Positions 36,457 to 45,680 of a stretch of DNA of 64,000 nt are shown in pieces. The notes below the pieces were generated by a model, which ran no database searches, was not told the origin of the DNA, and saw only the letters and a list, made by a program, of their open reading frames with translations. This DNA comes from an uncultured Clostridia bacterium (lineage in GTDB: Bacteria; Bacillota; Clostridia; TANB77; CAG-508), in the NCBI GenBank assembly GCA_934121905.1, contig CAKOVI010000002.1:62001-126000 (forward strand), written 5' to 3'. Every line of letters starts with the position of its first letter. Position 1 is the first letter of the stretch. Both the position numbers and the translations under genes were made by a program.

Positions 36457-37719
36457 CTATTTTTCTATAACGCGTTCTATTTTTGCTCCTAAATCACGGA
36501 ATTTTTGCTCGATATTTTCATAACCTCTGTCTATATATTCTAAATTGTATATATCAGTAGTTCCTTTAGCAATAATTCCTGCGACAATAAGTGCAGCACC
36601 AGCACGTAAATCTGATGCATAAACAGGGGCACCAGTAAGTTCTTTAACACCTTCGAAAAAGGCTGTTTTTCCTTGGGCTGTTATTTTTGCTCCCATTTTA
36701 TTTAATTCTTCTGTGTATTGGAAACGTGATTCCCAGATACTTTCGTTTATAACACTTGTTCCATCAGCAATTGATAAAATTACTCCCATTTGAGATTGCA
36801 TATCTGTTGGAAATCCAGGATAAGGAAGAGTTTTTATAACTGCTTTTGATGGTCTTTTATTACAGTGAACACGAATTGAATCACCATAATCTTCTACAAT
36901 TCCACCAACTTCACATATTTTTGCTGTAATTGCTTCTAAGTGTTTTGTTATACAGTTTTTTAATAAAATGTCTCCTTTTGATGCAACAGCTGCAACCATA
37001 AATGTACCAGCTTCGATTTGGTCTGGAACAATTGAATATGTAGCATTTCCCGTAAGTTCTTTAACACCTGTTACTTTTATAGTATCTGTTCCAGCTCCTT
37101 TTATATTAGCTCCCATTGTATTTAAAAAGTTTGCAACATCAACTATATGAGGTTCTTTTGCAGCATTATCTATTACTGTTACACCTTCTGCTAATACACT
37201 TGCAAGCATAACATTTATTGTAGCTCCAACAGATGTGATATCCATATAAATAGATGTTCCTTTTAATTTTTTTGCTTTTGCTACTATTTTTCCTTGACCG
37301 ATTTCTACATTAGCACCTAATGCTTCAAATCCTTTTATATGTTGATCTATAGGTCTTGCACCTAATTTGCAACCACCAGGCATTCCTACTGTTGCAGAAC
37401 CTTTTCTGCTTAGTAAACTTCCTAAAAGATAATATGATGCTCTAAATTTACTTGTTAAATCTAATGGTGCTTCTGTTGTTGTTATATTACTTGAATCTAT
37501 TGTTATTTCATTGTTGGAATTCCAATGTATTTTAGCTCCTAATGTTTCTAGTATATCACAATATATTTTTACATCACTTATGTTTGGTAAATTGTTTATT
37601 GTACATGTTCCATTTATTAATAAAGCAGCAGGTAGGATTGCTACAGCTGCATTTTTCGCTCCGCTTATTGTAACTTCACCTTTTAAAGGAGTTCCTCCAG
37701 TTATTACTAATTTTTCCAA
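36457..37719 (-). CDS. murA: UDP-N-acetylglucosamine 1-carboxyvinyltransferase
   Basis: 420 aa from TTG 37719 (SD GGGGG, 6-nt spacing). EPT synthase fold with KNAAVAILPAALL near residue 21 and the catalytic-Cys loop GGCKLGARPID (about 114-124). First committed step of peptidoglycan synthesis: transfer of enolpyruvate from PEP to UDP-GlcNAc. The Cys at the active site predicts fosfomycin sensitivity in principle. It lies between walJ and spoIIR. Confidence 0.95.
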   Translation of the reverse strand: MEKLVITGGTPLKGEVTISGAKNAAVAILPAALLINGTCTINNLPNISDVKIYCDILETLGAKIHWNSNNEITIDSSNITTTEAPLDLTSKFRASYYLLGSLLSRKGSATVGMPGGCKLGARPIDQHIKGFEALGANVEIGQGKIVAKAKKLKGTSIYMDITSVGATINVMLASVLAEGVTVIDNAAKEPHIVDVANFLNTMGANIKGAGTDTIKVTGVKELTGNATYSIVPDQIEAGTFMVAAVASKGDILLKNCITKHLEAITAKICEVGGIVEDYGDSIRVHCNKRPSKAVIKTLPYPGFPTDMQSQMGVILSIADGTSVINESIWESRFQYTEELNKMGAKITAQGKTAFFEGVKELTGAPVYASDLRAGAALIVAGIIAKGTTDIYNLEYIDRGYENIEQKFRDLGAKIERVIEK

Positions 37720-37830
37720 TTGTATACCCCCAAAATATTATATCTTAATTCTTAATTTTTTTTACTTAAGTAATATACCATAAACTTTCGGTTTTTACAA
37801 GCAGATTTGCATAATTTGGAAACTTTTATT

Positions 37831-38487
37831 TCAATTTTTGGCTGTTAGAATGTGATTGTGAGAAAAAAGCTCAATTAATTTAAACTTGAAATTTATTGTA
37901 GAGTCATTTCTATCAGAAATTAGTTTATATTCTTCGTCTGTTAAATTGTCTTTTAAAGTTTCTTTGGATTCCTCAGGGACAATACCTGAAGTTACATCAA
38001 CAAAGCAAAGTGAAGGATATAATACACACCACCAATTTTGTCCACTAGAAGAACCTAAATTTACTTTTAATGCATCATAATATCCTGCTGGAAAAGATGT
38101 ATCACCATATGTCTTAGTGGGAAATTCAAAATTTCCAATTTCTACGTTTGCGGTATATGAAAAACCATTGTCTTTTATTGTTTGGTTTGCAATATCAGTA
38201 AAATCTGAAATATGATTAGATACAACCTCAATGGTTTCTTCTTTTGATTTACAGTTATTACATAATGTATTCATATAATTAATTAAATTATCTCTTACAA
38301 TATATTTTAAATTTTGGTCTTTTTCTGAATTACTATTTGCTATTACATGGAGTCTAAAAACACTATTACTTATATCATTAGAAACCAGATTCACGTAAGA
38401 AAAGCTACTGACCAAAATATATAGAAAAAGTAAAATACTTAAGCTTAAAAAACATTTGAATTTCTTATTTGTTAAAAAATTTTTCAT
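37831..38487 (-). CDS. spoIIR: Stage II sporulation protein R
   Basis: 218 aa, ATG 38487, SD GGAGG upstream. Signal-type helix (about 11-30), then the SpoIIR signature RLHVIANSNSEKDQNLKYIVRD (within about 44-65) and QNWWCVLYPSLCFVD. In Bacillus the secreted forespore protein triggers SpoIIGA to process pro-sigma-E. Its presence is strong evidence that the organism forms endospores. Confidence 0.9.
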   Translation of the reverse strand: MKNFLTNKKFKCFLSLSILLFLYILVSSFSYVNLVSNDISNSVFRLHVIANSNSEKDQNLKYIVRDNLINYMNTLCNNCKSKEETIEVVSNHISDFTDIANQTIKDNGFSYTANVEIGNFEFPTKTYGDTSFPAGYYDALKVNLGSSSGQNWWCVLYPSLCFVDVTSGIVPEESKETLKDNLTDEEYKLISDRNDSTINFKFKLIELFSHNHILTAKN

Positions 38488-38621
38488 ATGAATTCCTCCA
38501 TTAACATTTTTTTCATTGTAAGTATTTGCAAATCTGAATAAATTTATACATTTATGGTTTTTATATTAAAATGTCGATTTATGATGTCGAAAAAAATCAA
38601 TGAAATAATATTGAAATATTA

Positions 38622-38650
38622 TTGACATATTTTTGAAATAATGGTAAAAT
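38622..38650 (+). promoter_or_regulatory. Consensus promoter of the 38676 gene
   Basis: TTGACA (38622-38627), 17-bp spacer, TAAAAT (38645-38650). Confidence 0.7.
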
Positions 38651-38675
38651 TTTCCAAAACGAAAGGATGATGGAT

Positions 38676-39119
38676 ATGATTACAAAAGAACATGAAATTA
38701 AGAAATACTGTTGTTTTTATGCGAGTGATTTTCATTTGGAAATGATACTTTTGCCATATATAAAAGAAAATATTGATAATACAAAATTTATGATATTTAC
38801 AGAGGAAAATTTAACAGATAGTATGAATATATTGTTAAATCGAACTAATTTTAGTATAGATGAAAAGAAGCAAATGATGAAATTAAATTGGAATAATAAA
38901 GAAATAAGTATTTCAAATTGCGATTTAGATAATTACACAATTATCATAAATGGAGATAATAAATATATTTCAAATGTCAATGAAAAAATAAAGCAATTAA
39001 ATCCAACTAAATTAAATATAATAGATTGCTATAATATTAATGATAAAACCCTAGAGGTGAAAGGAATAGAGGAAAAGTATGACCAAGTCTTAAATACCCA
39101 AAATTATAAAAAAAAATAA
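38676..39119 (+). CDS. Conserved-looking soluble protein of unknown function
   Basis: 147 aa from the ATG at 38676 (SD AAAGG, 9-nt spacing; ATGs at 38667 and 38670 crowd the SD). No signal peptide or membrane segment. The N-terminus (YCCFYASDFHLEMILLPYI) and alternating beta/alpha pattern suggest a small Rossmann-like fold, but no catalytic motif is visible. It is driven by a strong promoter. Not recognised. Confidence 0.55.
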   Translation: MITKEHEIKKYCCFYASDFHLEMILLPYIKENIDNTKFMIFTEENLTDSMNILLNRTNFSIDEKKQMMKLNWNNKEISISNCDLDNYTIIINGDNKYISNVNEKIKQLNPTKLNIIDCYNINDKTLEVKGIEEKYDQVLNTQNYKKK

Positions 39120-39236
39120 AAAAATAAAAAAAGTATTGATAAAAATTCAAAAAAGGTGTATATAATAAAAATATAACTAAAATTTTATCGAATTCAATTA
39201 AATACTAATTGATTTATTTTGGAAGGGAGAATGTAT

Positions 39237-40481
39237 ATGGAATACAATATTGAAGAGATAAAACGTAAACTTAAAAAGTATGGCCAAGAACATTTAATGA
39301 ATTTTTATGATACTTTAGATGAAAAAAAGCAACAAAAATTAATTGAACAAATTGAAAGAACTGATTTTGAACTTATAAATAGTTTATACAGCAAGACAAA
39401 AAACATGAATAAACAAGAAGATGCAGATATAGAGCCAATTGATTTTATTGATAAATATAAATTAAATGACAAATACAAGTATTACGAAGAAATTGGAAAA
39501 AAAGCAATAAAAGAAGGAAAATTAGCAGCTGTTACTATGGCTGGTGGACAAGGAACAAGACTTGGACACAAAGGACCAAAAGGTACATTTGACATCGGAT
39601 TAGATTCACATAAGTCATTATTTGAGTTATTATGTGATTATTTAAAAGATGAATCAAAGAAATATGGTGTAGATATACCATGGTTTATAATGACAAGTAG
39701 ACAAAACAATGATGAAACAGTTGAATTTTTCAAGAAAAATAAATATTTTGGATATGAAAAAAATATTCATTTCTTTATACAAGGACAACTTCCAATGGTA
39801 GATACAGAAGGAAAAATCTTAATCGGAGAAGATGGTTTAATTAAAGAAGGTGCAGATGGACACGGTGGAGTTTATGAATCACTTGTAAAGAGTGGAATGG
39901 TAAACAAAATGAAAGAATTAGGTGTTGAATGGGTATTTATTGGTGGTGTAGATAACTGTTTAGTTAAAATGGTAGACCCAGTACTTATGGGAATTGCGAT
40001 AGATAAGCACGTTACAGCAGCTGGTAAATCAGTTGTTAAAGCAAATCCACACGAAAAGGTTGGAGCATTTTGTAAGAAAAATGGTAGACCAAGTGTTGTA
40101 GAATATTCAGAAATTACAGATGAAATGGCAGAAGCTAGAGATAAAAACGGTGAATTATTATATGGGGAATCTCATATTTTATGTAATTTATTTAATATTT
40201 CTGCAATTGAAAGAATGGGTAGCCAACCACTTCCTTATCACTCTGCTTTCAAAAAAGCTACTTATATAGATAAAGATGGAAATAAAGTTGTTCCAGATAG
40301 CCCTAATGCATTTAAGTTTGAAGCATTTTTATTTGATGCTTTTGGCGAAGTTGATGATATGGCTATTTTAAGAGTTAAAAGAGAAGAGGAATTTGCTCCT
40401 GTTAAGAATGCTGATTCTGCTGGAGTTGATTGCCCAAGTACAGCTAGAGAGTTGTATAATAATTTTTATAAGAAGAATTAA
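39237..40481 (+). CDS. UTP-sugar-1-phosphate uridylyltransferase (UDPGP/UAP family)
   Basis: 414 aa from the ATG at 39237 (SD GAAGGGAG). The nucleotide-binding motif MAGGQGTRLGHKGPKG (about 101-116) and the downstream QGQLPMVD, GHGGVYESL and GGVDNCLVK place it in the eukaryotic-type UDPGP/UAP1 family. It makes UDP-GlcNAc or UDP-Glc from UTP and the sugar phosphate; which one cannot be told from sequence alone. It is followed by a phosphohexomutase gene that would provide the substrate. Confidence 0.85.
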   Translation: MEYNIEEIKRKLKKYGQEHLMNFYDTLDEKKQQKLIEQIERTDFELINSLYSKTKNMNKQEDADIEPIDFIDKYKLNDKYKYYEEIGKKAIKEGKLAAVTMAGGQGTRLGHKGPKGTFDIGLDSHKSLFELLCDYLKDESKKYGVDIPWFIMTSRQNNDETVEFFKKNKYFGYEKNIHFFIQGQLPMVDTEGKILIGEDGLIKEGADGHGGVYESLVKSGMVNKMKELGVEWVFIGGVDNCLVKMVDPVLMGIAIDKHVTAAGKSVVKANPHEKVGAFCKKNGRPSVVEYSEITDEMAEARDKNGELLYGESHILCNLFNISAIERMGSQPLPYHSAFKKATYIDKDGNKVVPDSPNAFKFEAFLFDAFGEVDDMAILRVKREEEFAPVKNADSAGVDCPSTARELYNNFYKKN

Positions 40482-40523
40482 AAATAATAGAGTTATGTTT
40501 TTATAGACATAGCTCTATTTTAA
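40482..40523 (+). terminator. Terminator after the uridylyltransferase gene
   Basis: Arms AATAGAGTTATGT / ACATAGCTCTATT with one G-U pair, followed by a T run. Confidence 0.75.
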
Positions 40524-40591
40524 TTTTATAAAAATATTTACATCAAACAACTTTTGTGGTATTATGACCAAAGGAAAAGGAGGTAACCCAA

Positions 40592-42319
40592 ATGGATTAT
40601 TTAAAAGAATACAAAAAATGGTGCGAAAGCGATGAATTCGACGAAGCAACAAAAGAAGAATTATTAAAAATAAAAGATGACGAAAAAGAAATAGAAGACA
40701 GATTTTACAAAGAACTAGAATTTGGAACAGCAGGACTAAGAGGAGTAATAGGAGCTGGAACAAACAGAATGAACAAATACATAGTAGGAAAAGCAACACA
40801 AGGCCTTGCAAATTACATATTAAAAAGAGGAACTGGGAATAAAGGAGTAGCAATCAGTTTTGATTCAAGAAGAATGTCACCAGAATTTAGTACTCAAGCA
40901 GCTTTAGTATTAAATGCAAATGGAATAAAAACATATATATTTGACCATTTAAGACCAGTGCCAGAATTATCATTTGCCGTAAGAGAACTGGGATGCACAG
41001 CAGGAATAATGATAACAGCAAGCCATAACAAACCAAAATATAATGGATATAAAGTATACTGGGATGATGGTTCACAAATAATTGCACCAGTCGATAAAGA
41101 CATAATGAGCGAAGTACAAGCTATTACAGATTATAAAGCAATAAAAGAAATATCAATAGAAGAAGCAAAAGAAAAAGGATTATACAATGTAATTGGAAAA
41201 GAAATAGATGATAAATATATACATGAACTAAAATCAAGAGTATTAAATCCCGAAATCGTTAGGGAACAAGGCAAAAAGCTAAAAGTAGTTTATACACCTC
41301 TTCATGGTGCAGGAAATGAAATGGTACAAAGAATTTTAAAAGAAATTGGACTTCAAAATGTATATGTAGTACCAGAACAAGAAAAGCCAGATGGAAACTT
41401 CCCAACAGTAGATTATCCTAATCCAGAGGCAAAAGAAGCATTTAAAATGGCTTTAGATTTAGCTAAAAAAGTAGATGCAGATATTGTTTTAGCAAATGAC
41501 CCAGATGCAGATAGATTGGGAATTTATGCAAAAGACAGTAAAACTGGAGAATATATGGATTACACAGGAAATATGTCAGCTCTATTAATTGCAGAATATA
41601 GATTATCACAAATGAAAGAAAAAGACATTTTACCAGAAAACGGAATGTTTGTATCAACAATTGTTTCATCAAATCTTGCAAAAGCAATTGCAAATGAATA
41701 TAAATTAGACTTTAGAGAAGTTTTAACAGGATTTAAAAATATAGGTGAACAAATAAAAATAGAAGAACAAAAAGCAGATGGTAAAAAATATGTATTCGGA
41801 TTTGAAGAAAGTTACGGTTGTTTAATTGGAGACTATGCAAGAGATAAAGACGGAATTTCAGCAGTTATGAGCTTATGTGAAGCAGCGTGCTATTATATGT
41901 CTAAAAATATGACTCTATGGGACCAAATGATTAATATTTATGAAAAATATGGATATTACAAAGAAGGTCAAGTAGCAATTGTACTTGAAGGTGCTGAAGG
42001 TGCTGAAAAAATTAAAGAAATGATGGAAAACATGAGAAATAATTTGCCAGAGAAAATTGGTAAATATAAAGTATTAGAGTTTAAAGATATCAAATTAGAT
42101 ATTGTTAAAAATTTAGTTACAGGAGAAACTTCTAAGACAGGACTTCCTACATCAAATGTTCTTTATTATGAACTAGAAAATGATGCTTGGTGCTGTGTAA
42201 GACCTTCTGGAACAGAACCTAAAATTAAACTTTATATGGGTGTTAAGGCAGATAGTATGGATAAGGCTGAAAGTGATTTAGAGGATTTGAAAGAAGCTAT
42301 GAGTGCTTTGGTAAAATAA
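40592..42319 (+). CDS. Phosphoglucomutase / phosphohexomutase
   Basis: 575 aa, ATG 40592, SD AAAGGAGG. Alpha-D-phosphohexomutase family: the active-site serine loop GIMITASHNKPKYNGYK (about 137-153), the metal loop DPDADRLG (about 303-310), GFEESYGC and the phosphate-binding RPSGTEPK near the C-terminus. The long form is like PgcA. It interconverts hexose 1- and 6-phosphates, supplying UDP-sugar and glycolipid synthesis (compare the 50005 glycosyltransferase). Confidence 0.92.
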   Translation: MDYLKEYKKWCESDEFDEATKEELLKIKDDEKEIEDRFYKELEFGTAGLRGVIGAGTNRMNKYIVGKATQGLANYILKRGTGNKGVAISFDSRRMSPEFSTQAALVLNANGIKTYIFDHLRPVPELSFAVRELGCTAGIMITASHNKPKYNGYKVYWDDGSQIIAPVDKDIMSEVQAITDYKAIKEISIEEAKEKGLYNVIGKEIDDKYIHELKSRVLNPEIVREQGKKLKVVYTPLHGAGNEMVQRILKEIGLQNVYVVPEQEKPDGNFPTVDYPNPEAKEAFKMALDLAKKVDADIVLANDPDADRLGIYAKDSKTGEYMDYTGNMSALLIAEYRLSQMKEKDILPENGMFVSTIVSSNLAKAIANEYKLDFREVLTGFKNIGEQIKIEEQKADGKKYVFGFEESYGCLIGDYARDKDGISAVMSLCEAACYYMSKNMTLWDQMINIYEKYGYYKEGQVAIVLEGAEGAEKIKEMMENMRNNLPEKIGKYKVLEFKDIKLDIVKNLVTGETSKTGLPTSNVLYYELENDAWCCVRPSGTEPKIKLYMGVKADSMDKAESDLEDLKEAMSALVK

Positions 42320-42327
42320 TTTTTTTG

Positions 42328-42369
42328 CATTGGGGACGGTTCTTTTTGCGAAAAGAACCGTCCCCAATG
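42328..42369. repeat. REP-like palindrome (GGGGACGGTTCTTTT family)
   Basis: 19-bp perfect arms CATTGGGGACGGTTCTTTT / AAAAGAACCGTCCCCAATG, 4-nt loop, directly after the phosphohexomutase gene. Probably also its terminator. Related to the repeats at 45.1, 45.6, 48.3 and 49.4 kb. Confidence 0.8.
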
Positions 42370-42386
42370 AGAAATTTTTCAAAACA

Positions 42387-42415
42387 TTGACTTTTTATAT
42401 TAAAATTGCTATAAT
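42387..42415 (+). promoter_or_regulatory. tRNA-Arg promoter
   Basis: TTGACT (42387-42392), 17-bp spacer, TATAAT (42410-42415), 18 bp before the tRNA. Confidence 0.75.
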
Positions 42416-42433
42416 GACAATGGTCGTGCTTAT

Positions 42434-42509
<76 letters not shown>

Positions 42510-42561
42510 AAACAAAAAATAAAAAACGAAAGCAAAATATAGAAAATAGAAAAACAAAAGC

Positions 42562-42588
42562 GACCATGAAAAATTTGGTCATTTTTTT
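42562..42588 (+). terminator. Terminator after tRNA-Arg
   Basis: GACCA / TGGTC stem with an A/T loop, followed by a T7 run. Confidence 0.65.
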
Positions 42589-42608
42589 GATTTAAGGGGT
42601 AGAATAAA

Positions 42609-42833
42609 ATGTTTTATAATCCAAAGGAATTTATTGAACAAGATTTAAGATATAAAGGTCCGATGAGAAGAAGATATGATGAATTATTAGAAGTATATAA
42701 AGGCTATAATATACACAGATACAACAGAGGGGAATGGGAAAGAATAGGAGCCGAGATAAAAGATGATGATTTAATTGTAGAAGCTGATACAATAGAAGAA
42801 GTAAGACAATGGCTTGATGAAAATATAAAATAG
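42609..42833 (+). CDS. Small protein encoded upstream of a HipA-like kinase
   Basis: 74 aa, ATG 42609, with a weak GGGG-type SD (AAGGGGTAG). Charged, soluble, with an alpha-beta-alpha feel (RYDELLEVYKGYNIHRYNRGEWERI and DTIEEVRQWLDENI). No DNA-binding motif I can name. It lies 21 nt upstream of the kinase-like gene and probably shares its transcript, so it may be a partner or regulator. Not recognised. Confidence 0.55.
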   Translation: MFYNPKEFIEQDLRYKGPMRRRYDELLEVYKGYNIHRYNRGEWERIGAEIKDDDLIVEADTIEEVRQWLDENIK

Positions 42834-42854
42834 CTAAATAGGAGGTGCATATAT

Positions 42855-43742
42855 GTGAATGGAGACGAATTAATAGATTTTAATAAAGCAACAGAGATAC
42901 CACCTGAATATAATGGAAGCGAAAAGAAAAAAACCATGATTTTAGATGGAAAAAAATATTTAGTAAAATTTCCAGATTCCAATAGGTCACCGAAATTAAA
43001 TATTTCTTATATAAATAATGTTTATTCAGAATATATAGGTTCAAAAATATTTGAGTTATTAGGAATAAACGCTCAAAAAGTTAAATTAGGTTATTATCAT
43101 CAAGAAGAGAGAATGTTTTATGTATGTGCTTGTGAAGATTTTACAAACGAAAATACCAAGTTAATAGAATTTGAAAAGCTAGAAAATGCTAGTTTGGATT
43201 CAGAAGGAGAAAGAAAAGATTTATCAGATATAAAACATATAATAGAATTAAATACCTATAATATTGATAAAACATCTTTTAAAAATTTCTTTTGGGATAT
43301 GTTTATTGTTGATTGTTTAATAGGAAATACGGACAGACATAATGGAAATTTTGGTTTTATCAAAAATATTAAAACAGAAGAATTAACATTAGCACCAATA
43401 TATGATTGTGGCTCTTGTTTATTTTCAACTTTTACAGATGAAAAGATGGAAGAATTTTTAAATAATGAAGGATTACTAAGAGATTGTATAAAAAACACAT
43501 CATCAGCTATAAAATATAATGGTTCAAAGATAAAATATTATGATTTTATTGCAAAATTAGAAAATGATGATTGTTCTGAAGCTTTAATGAGAATGTATCC
43601 AAGAATAGATATAAACAAGATTAACGATATAATAGATGAAATTCCTTGTATAACTGATATTAGAAAGAAATTCTATAAAATAATAATAAAATATAAATAT
43701 GAAGATATTTTACAAGTTGCATATAAGAAAAAATTAAAGTAA
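42855..43742 (+). CDS. HipA/CtkA-like serine/threonine kinase
   Basis: 295 aa from GTG 42855 (SD GGAGGTG, 7-nt spacing; an overlapping ATG at 42853 runs straight into TGA). ATP-site lysine in KKYLVKFPD, catalytic loop GNTDRHNGNFGF (about 157-168; Asp, His and Asn positions as in HipA-like kinases) and a metal-binding DCG (about 184-186, in APIYDCGSCLF). Shorter than HipA (about 440 aa) and lacking the N-terminal HipA domain, so closer to CtkA-like kinases. It could be a toxin with the upstream 74-aa protein as partner; this is inference. Confidence 0.7.
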   Translation: MNGDELIDFNKATEIPPEYNGSEKKKTMILDGKKYLVKFPDSNRSPKLNISYINNVYSEYIGSKIFELLGINAQKVKLGYYHQEERMFYVCACEDFTNENTKLIEFEKLENASLDSEGERKDLSDIKHIIELNTYNIDKTSFKNFFWDMFIVDCLIGNTDRHNGNFGFIKNIKTEELTLAPIYDCGSCLFSTFTDEKMEEFLNNEGLLRDCIKNTSSAIKYNGSKIKYYDFIAKLENDDCSEALMRMYPRIDINKINDIIDEIPCITDIRKKFYKIIIKYKYEDILQVAYKKKLK

Positions 43743-43743
43743 C

Positions 43744-43799
43744 AATAAAACCTCATTAAGAATACAATATATAAAGTATTTTTAGTAGAGGTTTTTATT
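43744..43799 (+). terminator. Hairpin overlapping the SD of the C39-peptidase gene
   Basis: AATAAAACCTC / GAGGTTTTTATT stem after the kinase gene. The right arm contains the GAGG that serves as SD for the ATG at 43801, so the hairpin could both end the upstream transcript and hide the SD. Confidence 0.55.
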
Positions 43800-43800
43800 T

Positions 43801-45057
43801 ATGGAAAATATCAAAAAAATAATAATTTTAATAATAATAGGAGCATTTATTATATCAATAATAAATTTAAATAAACAAGAAAGAGATTTGCAAAATAATG
43901 TAATAGAAAATCAAACAGAAGTAAATATATCAGCAGAACTACCAAAATTAACAGTTCAAGACGAAGAAAATCTAGAAGAACAAGAAGTTGAAGATGAAGG
44001 ATTTGAGCTTCAAGGAGAAATAGCATATGAAGGAGGAAAATCTCAAAGATGGAATTTAAATGTATCAGGAGAGCCAAAATTAACATATATAAGCCAGATT
44101 GATAATAGATGGAAAAATTATCCTTACACCGTAACAAATAATAAAAATCAAACTATAGGAAGAAGTGGGTGTGGAGTAGCAACAGCTGCAATGATAATTG
44201 ATAGTATAGTAGGAAATGTATCTGTAACAGAATTAGCAGATGCGTTTGTAAAATATGGTTACAGGTCGCCTAATAATGGGACTTATTGGTCAGCAAATAG
44301 AGCAATAGCAGATGAATTCGATATTGAATATAAAGAAACATCTAATTTTAGTGTTATGTTAGAAATGTTAAAAAATAATAATTATATTATTGCATCTGTG
44401 GGCAACGGTTTATTTACTACTGGTGGACATTATATAATGATTTATGGAATTGAGGGAGATAATTTAAAGATATATGACCCTTATTTATATGTTGGAAAAT
44501 TTGATACATCAACACGTAGAGGAAAAGCGTATGTGGATGGAAATACGGTTATTTGTAGTACTACTAATTTTAAAAATTATGCAAATTATAAAAGGTTTTT
44601 CTGTTATAAATATAATGTTAATGAAAATGGTAAAACTAATTCTAATAATAATGTTACTATGCCAAGCTATACAAGATATGTTAAGGTATCAAGCAGATTA
44701 AATATAAGAAATGGAGCAGGTATTGGAAATAAGATAGTTGGAAAATTGAGTAATAATGAAAGGGTTACTGTGTATGAAACAAATGGTAATTGGAGTAGAA
44801 TTGGTGAAAGCAAATGGGTTTCGTCAGATTATTTAACGGAAAAAAGTACTAATGTGAATCGAAACACAGTGGGACAATATAAGAGGCTGAAGAGTAGAAC
44901 GTATTTGTATTCGAAATCAAATTTAACAGGAAAAAAATATACGTATTTAGCAAAGACGCAGGTTAGAATAATTAGAAATGTTTCGAATAATATTGATTAT
45001 GTTTATGTTGTGAAAACTGGGAGATATGCATATATTAAAACAAATGCTTATAAATAA
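43801..45057 (+). CDS. Exported C39-type cysteine peptidase with SH3-like domain
   Basis: 418 aa, ATG 43801. N-terminal signal anchor (about 6-22), acidic linker, Peptidase_C39_2-like domain (about 98-265) with catalytic Cys in SGCGVATAAM (about 124) and His in TGGHYIMIYGI (about 209). Then a bacterial SH3 domain (about 298-350, SRLNIRNGAGIGNKIVGKL) and a further SH3-like tail. Expected to be wall-bound outside the cell. The substrate is unknown: possibly peptidoglycan cross-bridges or peptides. Confidence 0.8.
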   Translation: MENIKKIIILIIIGAFIISIINLNKQERDLQNNVIENQTEVNISAELPKLTVQDEENLEEQEVEDEGFELQGEIAYEGGKSQRWNLNVSGEPKLTYISQIDNRWKNYPYTVTNNKNQTIGRSGCGVATAAMIIDSIVGNVSVTELADAFVKYGYRSPNNGTYWSANRAIADEFDIEYKETSNFSVMLEMLKNNNYIIASVGNGLFTTGGHYIMIYGIEGDNLKIYDPYLYVGKFDTSTRRGKAYVDGNTVICSTTNFKNYANYKRFFCYKYNVNENGKTNSNNNVTMPSYTRYVKVSSRLNIRNGAGIGNKIVGKLSNNERVTVYETNGNWSRIGESKWVSSDYLTEKSTNVNRNTVGQYKRLKSRTYLYSKSNLTGKKYTYLAKTQVRIIRNVSNNIDYVYVVKTGRYAYIKTNAYK

Positions 45058-45069
45058 TTTTGCCATAAA

Positions 45070-45098
45070 TTGACATTTATGCAATCTGTTGATATAAT
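45070..45098 (+). promoter_or_regulatory. Promoter of the tadA operon
   Basis: TTGACA (45070-45075), 17-bp spacer, TATAAT (45093-45098). Confidence 0.7.
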
Positions 45099-45104
45099 AT
45101 GTTC

Positions 45105-45120
45105 AAAAAAGAACCGGTCC
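45105..45120 (+). repeat. Half-site of the GAACCGGTCC repeat family in the tadA leader
   Basis: AAAAAAGAACCGGTCC, matching units at 45609-45624 and 45642-45657. Not by itself a hairpin. Confidence 0.6.
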
Positions 45121-45144
45121 TAAACGAACAAAAAGGAGAAAAAA

Positions 45145-45633
45145 TTGCAGGAAAAAGAAAAATTTATGAAACAAGCTCTAAAAGAAGCAAAAAAAGCATA
45201 CGAAAAATTAGAAGTGCCAGTTGGAGCAATAATTGTAAAAGACGGAAAAATAATAGCAAGAGCACATAATCAAAAAGAAACAAAATTTGATACAACCAAA
45301 CATGCAGAAATACTTGCAATTCAAAAAGCAAGTAAAAAATTAGAATCATGGAGACTTATAGATTGTGATATGTATGTAACATTAGAGCCATGTTCAATGT
45401 GTGCAGGAGCAATAATAAATTCAAGAATAAAAAATGTATATATTGGTGCATCAGATGAAAAAACTGGTGCCGTAGGGTCTGTGTTTAATTTATTTACAGA
45501 TTATAAATTCAATCATAATGTGAATTTTGAAAAAGGAATACTAGAAGACGAATGTAAGAATTTGTTACAGGAATTTTTTAAGGAATTAAGAAAACAAAAA
45601 AACGGAACAAAAAGAACCGGTCCCAATGGGTAA
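45145..45633 (+). CDS. tadA: tRNA(A34) adenosine deaminase
   Basis: 162 aa from TTG 45145 (SD AAAAGGAG, 6-nt spacing). Deaminase zinc site HAE (about 51-53) and PCSMC (about 83-87). It converts A34 to inosine in tRNA-Arg(ACG), letting it read CGU, CGC and CGA but not CGG, which is relevant to the CGG findings. The last codons (about 153-162, ending RTGPNG) are encoded by the dispersed GAACCGGTCCC repeat, so a repeat insertion has replaced or extended the native C-terminus. Confidence 0.92.
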   Translation: MQEKEKFMKQALKEAKKAYEKLEVPVGAIIVKDGKIIARAHNQKETKFDTTKHAEILAIQKASKKLESWRLIDCDMYVTLEPCSMCAGAIINSRIKNVYIGASDEKTGAVGSVFNLFTDYKFNHNVNFEKGILEDECKNLLQEFFKELRKQKNGTKRTGPNG

Positions 45634-45657
45634 AATGACACAAAAAGAACCGGTTCC
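45609..45657 (+). repeat. Two direct GAACCGGTYCC repeat units at the tadA 3' end
   Basis: AAAAAGAACCGGTCCC (45609-45624) and AAAAAGAACCGGTTCC (45642-45657), same family as 45105 and 48.3 kb. The first lies inside the tadA coding region. Confidence 0.65.
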
Positions 45658-45680
45658 AAAAGAGCAAAAAGGAGAAAAGT

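Noticed and set aside
42328..42369. Riboswitch or T-box before tRNA-Arg
   Set aside because: It is a simple perfect palindrome of the dispersed repeat family with no riboswitch core; its position right after the phosphohexomutase stop fits a terminator.
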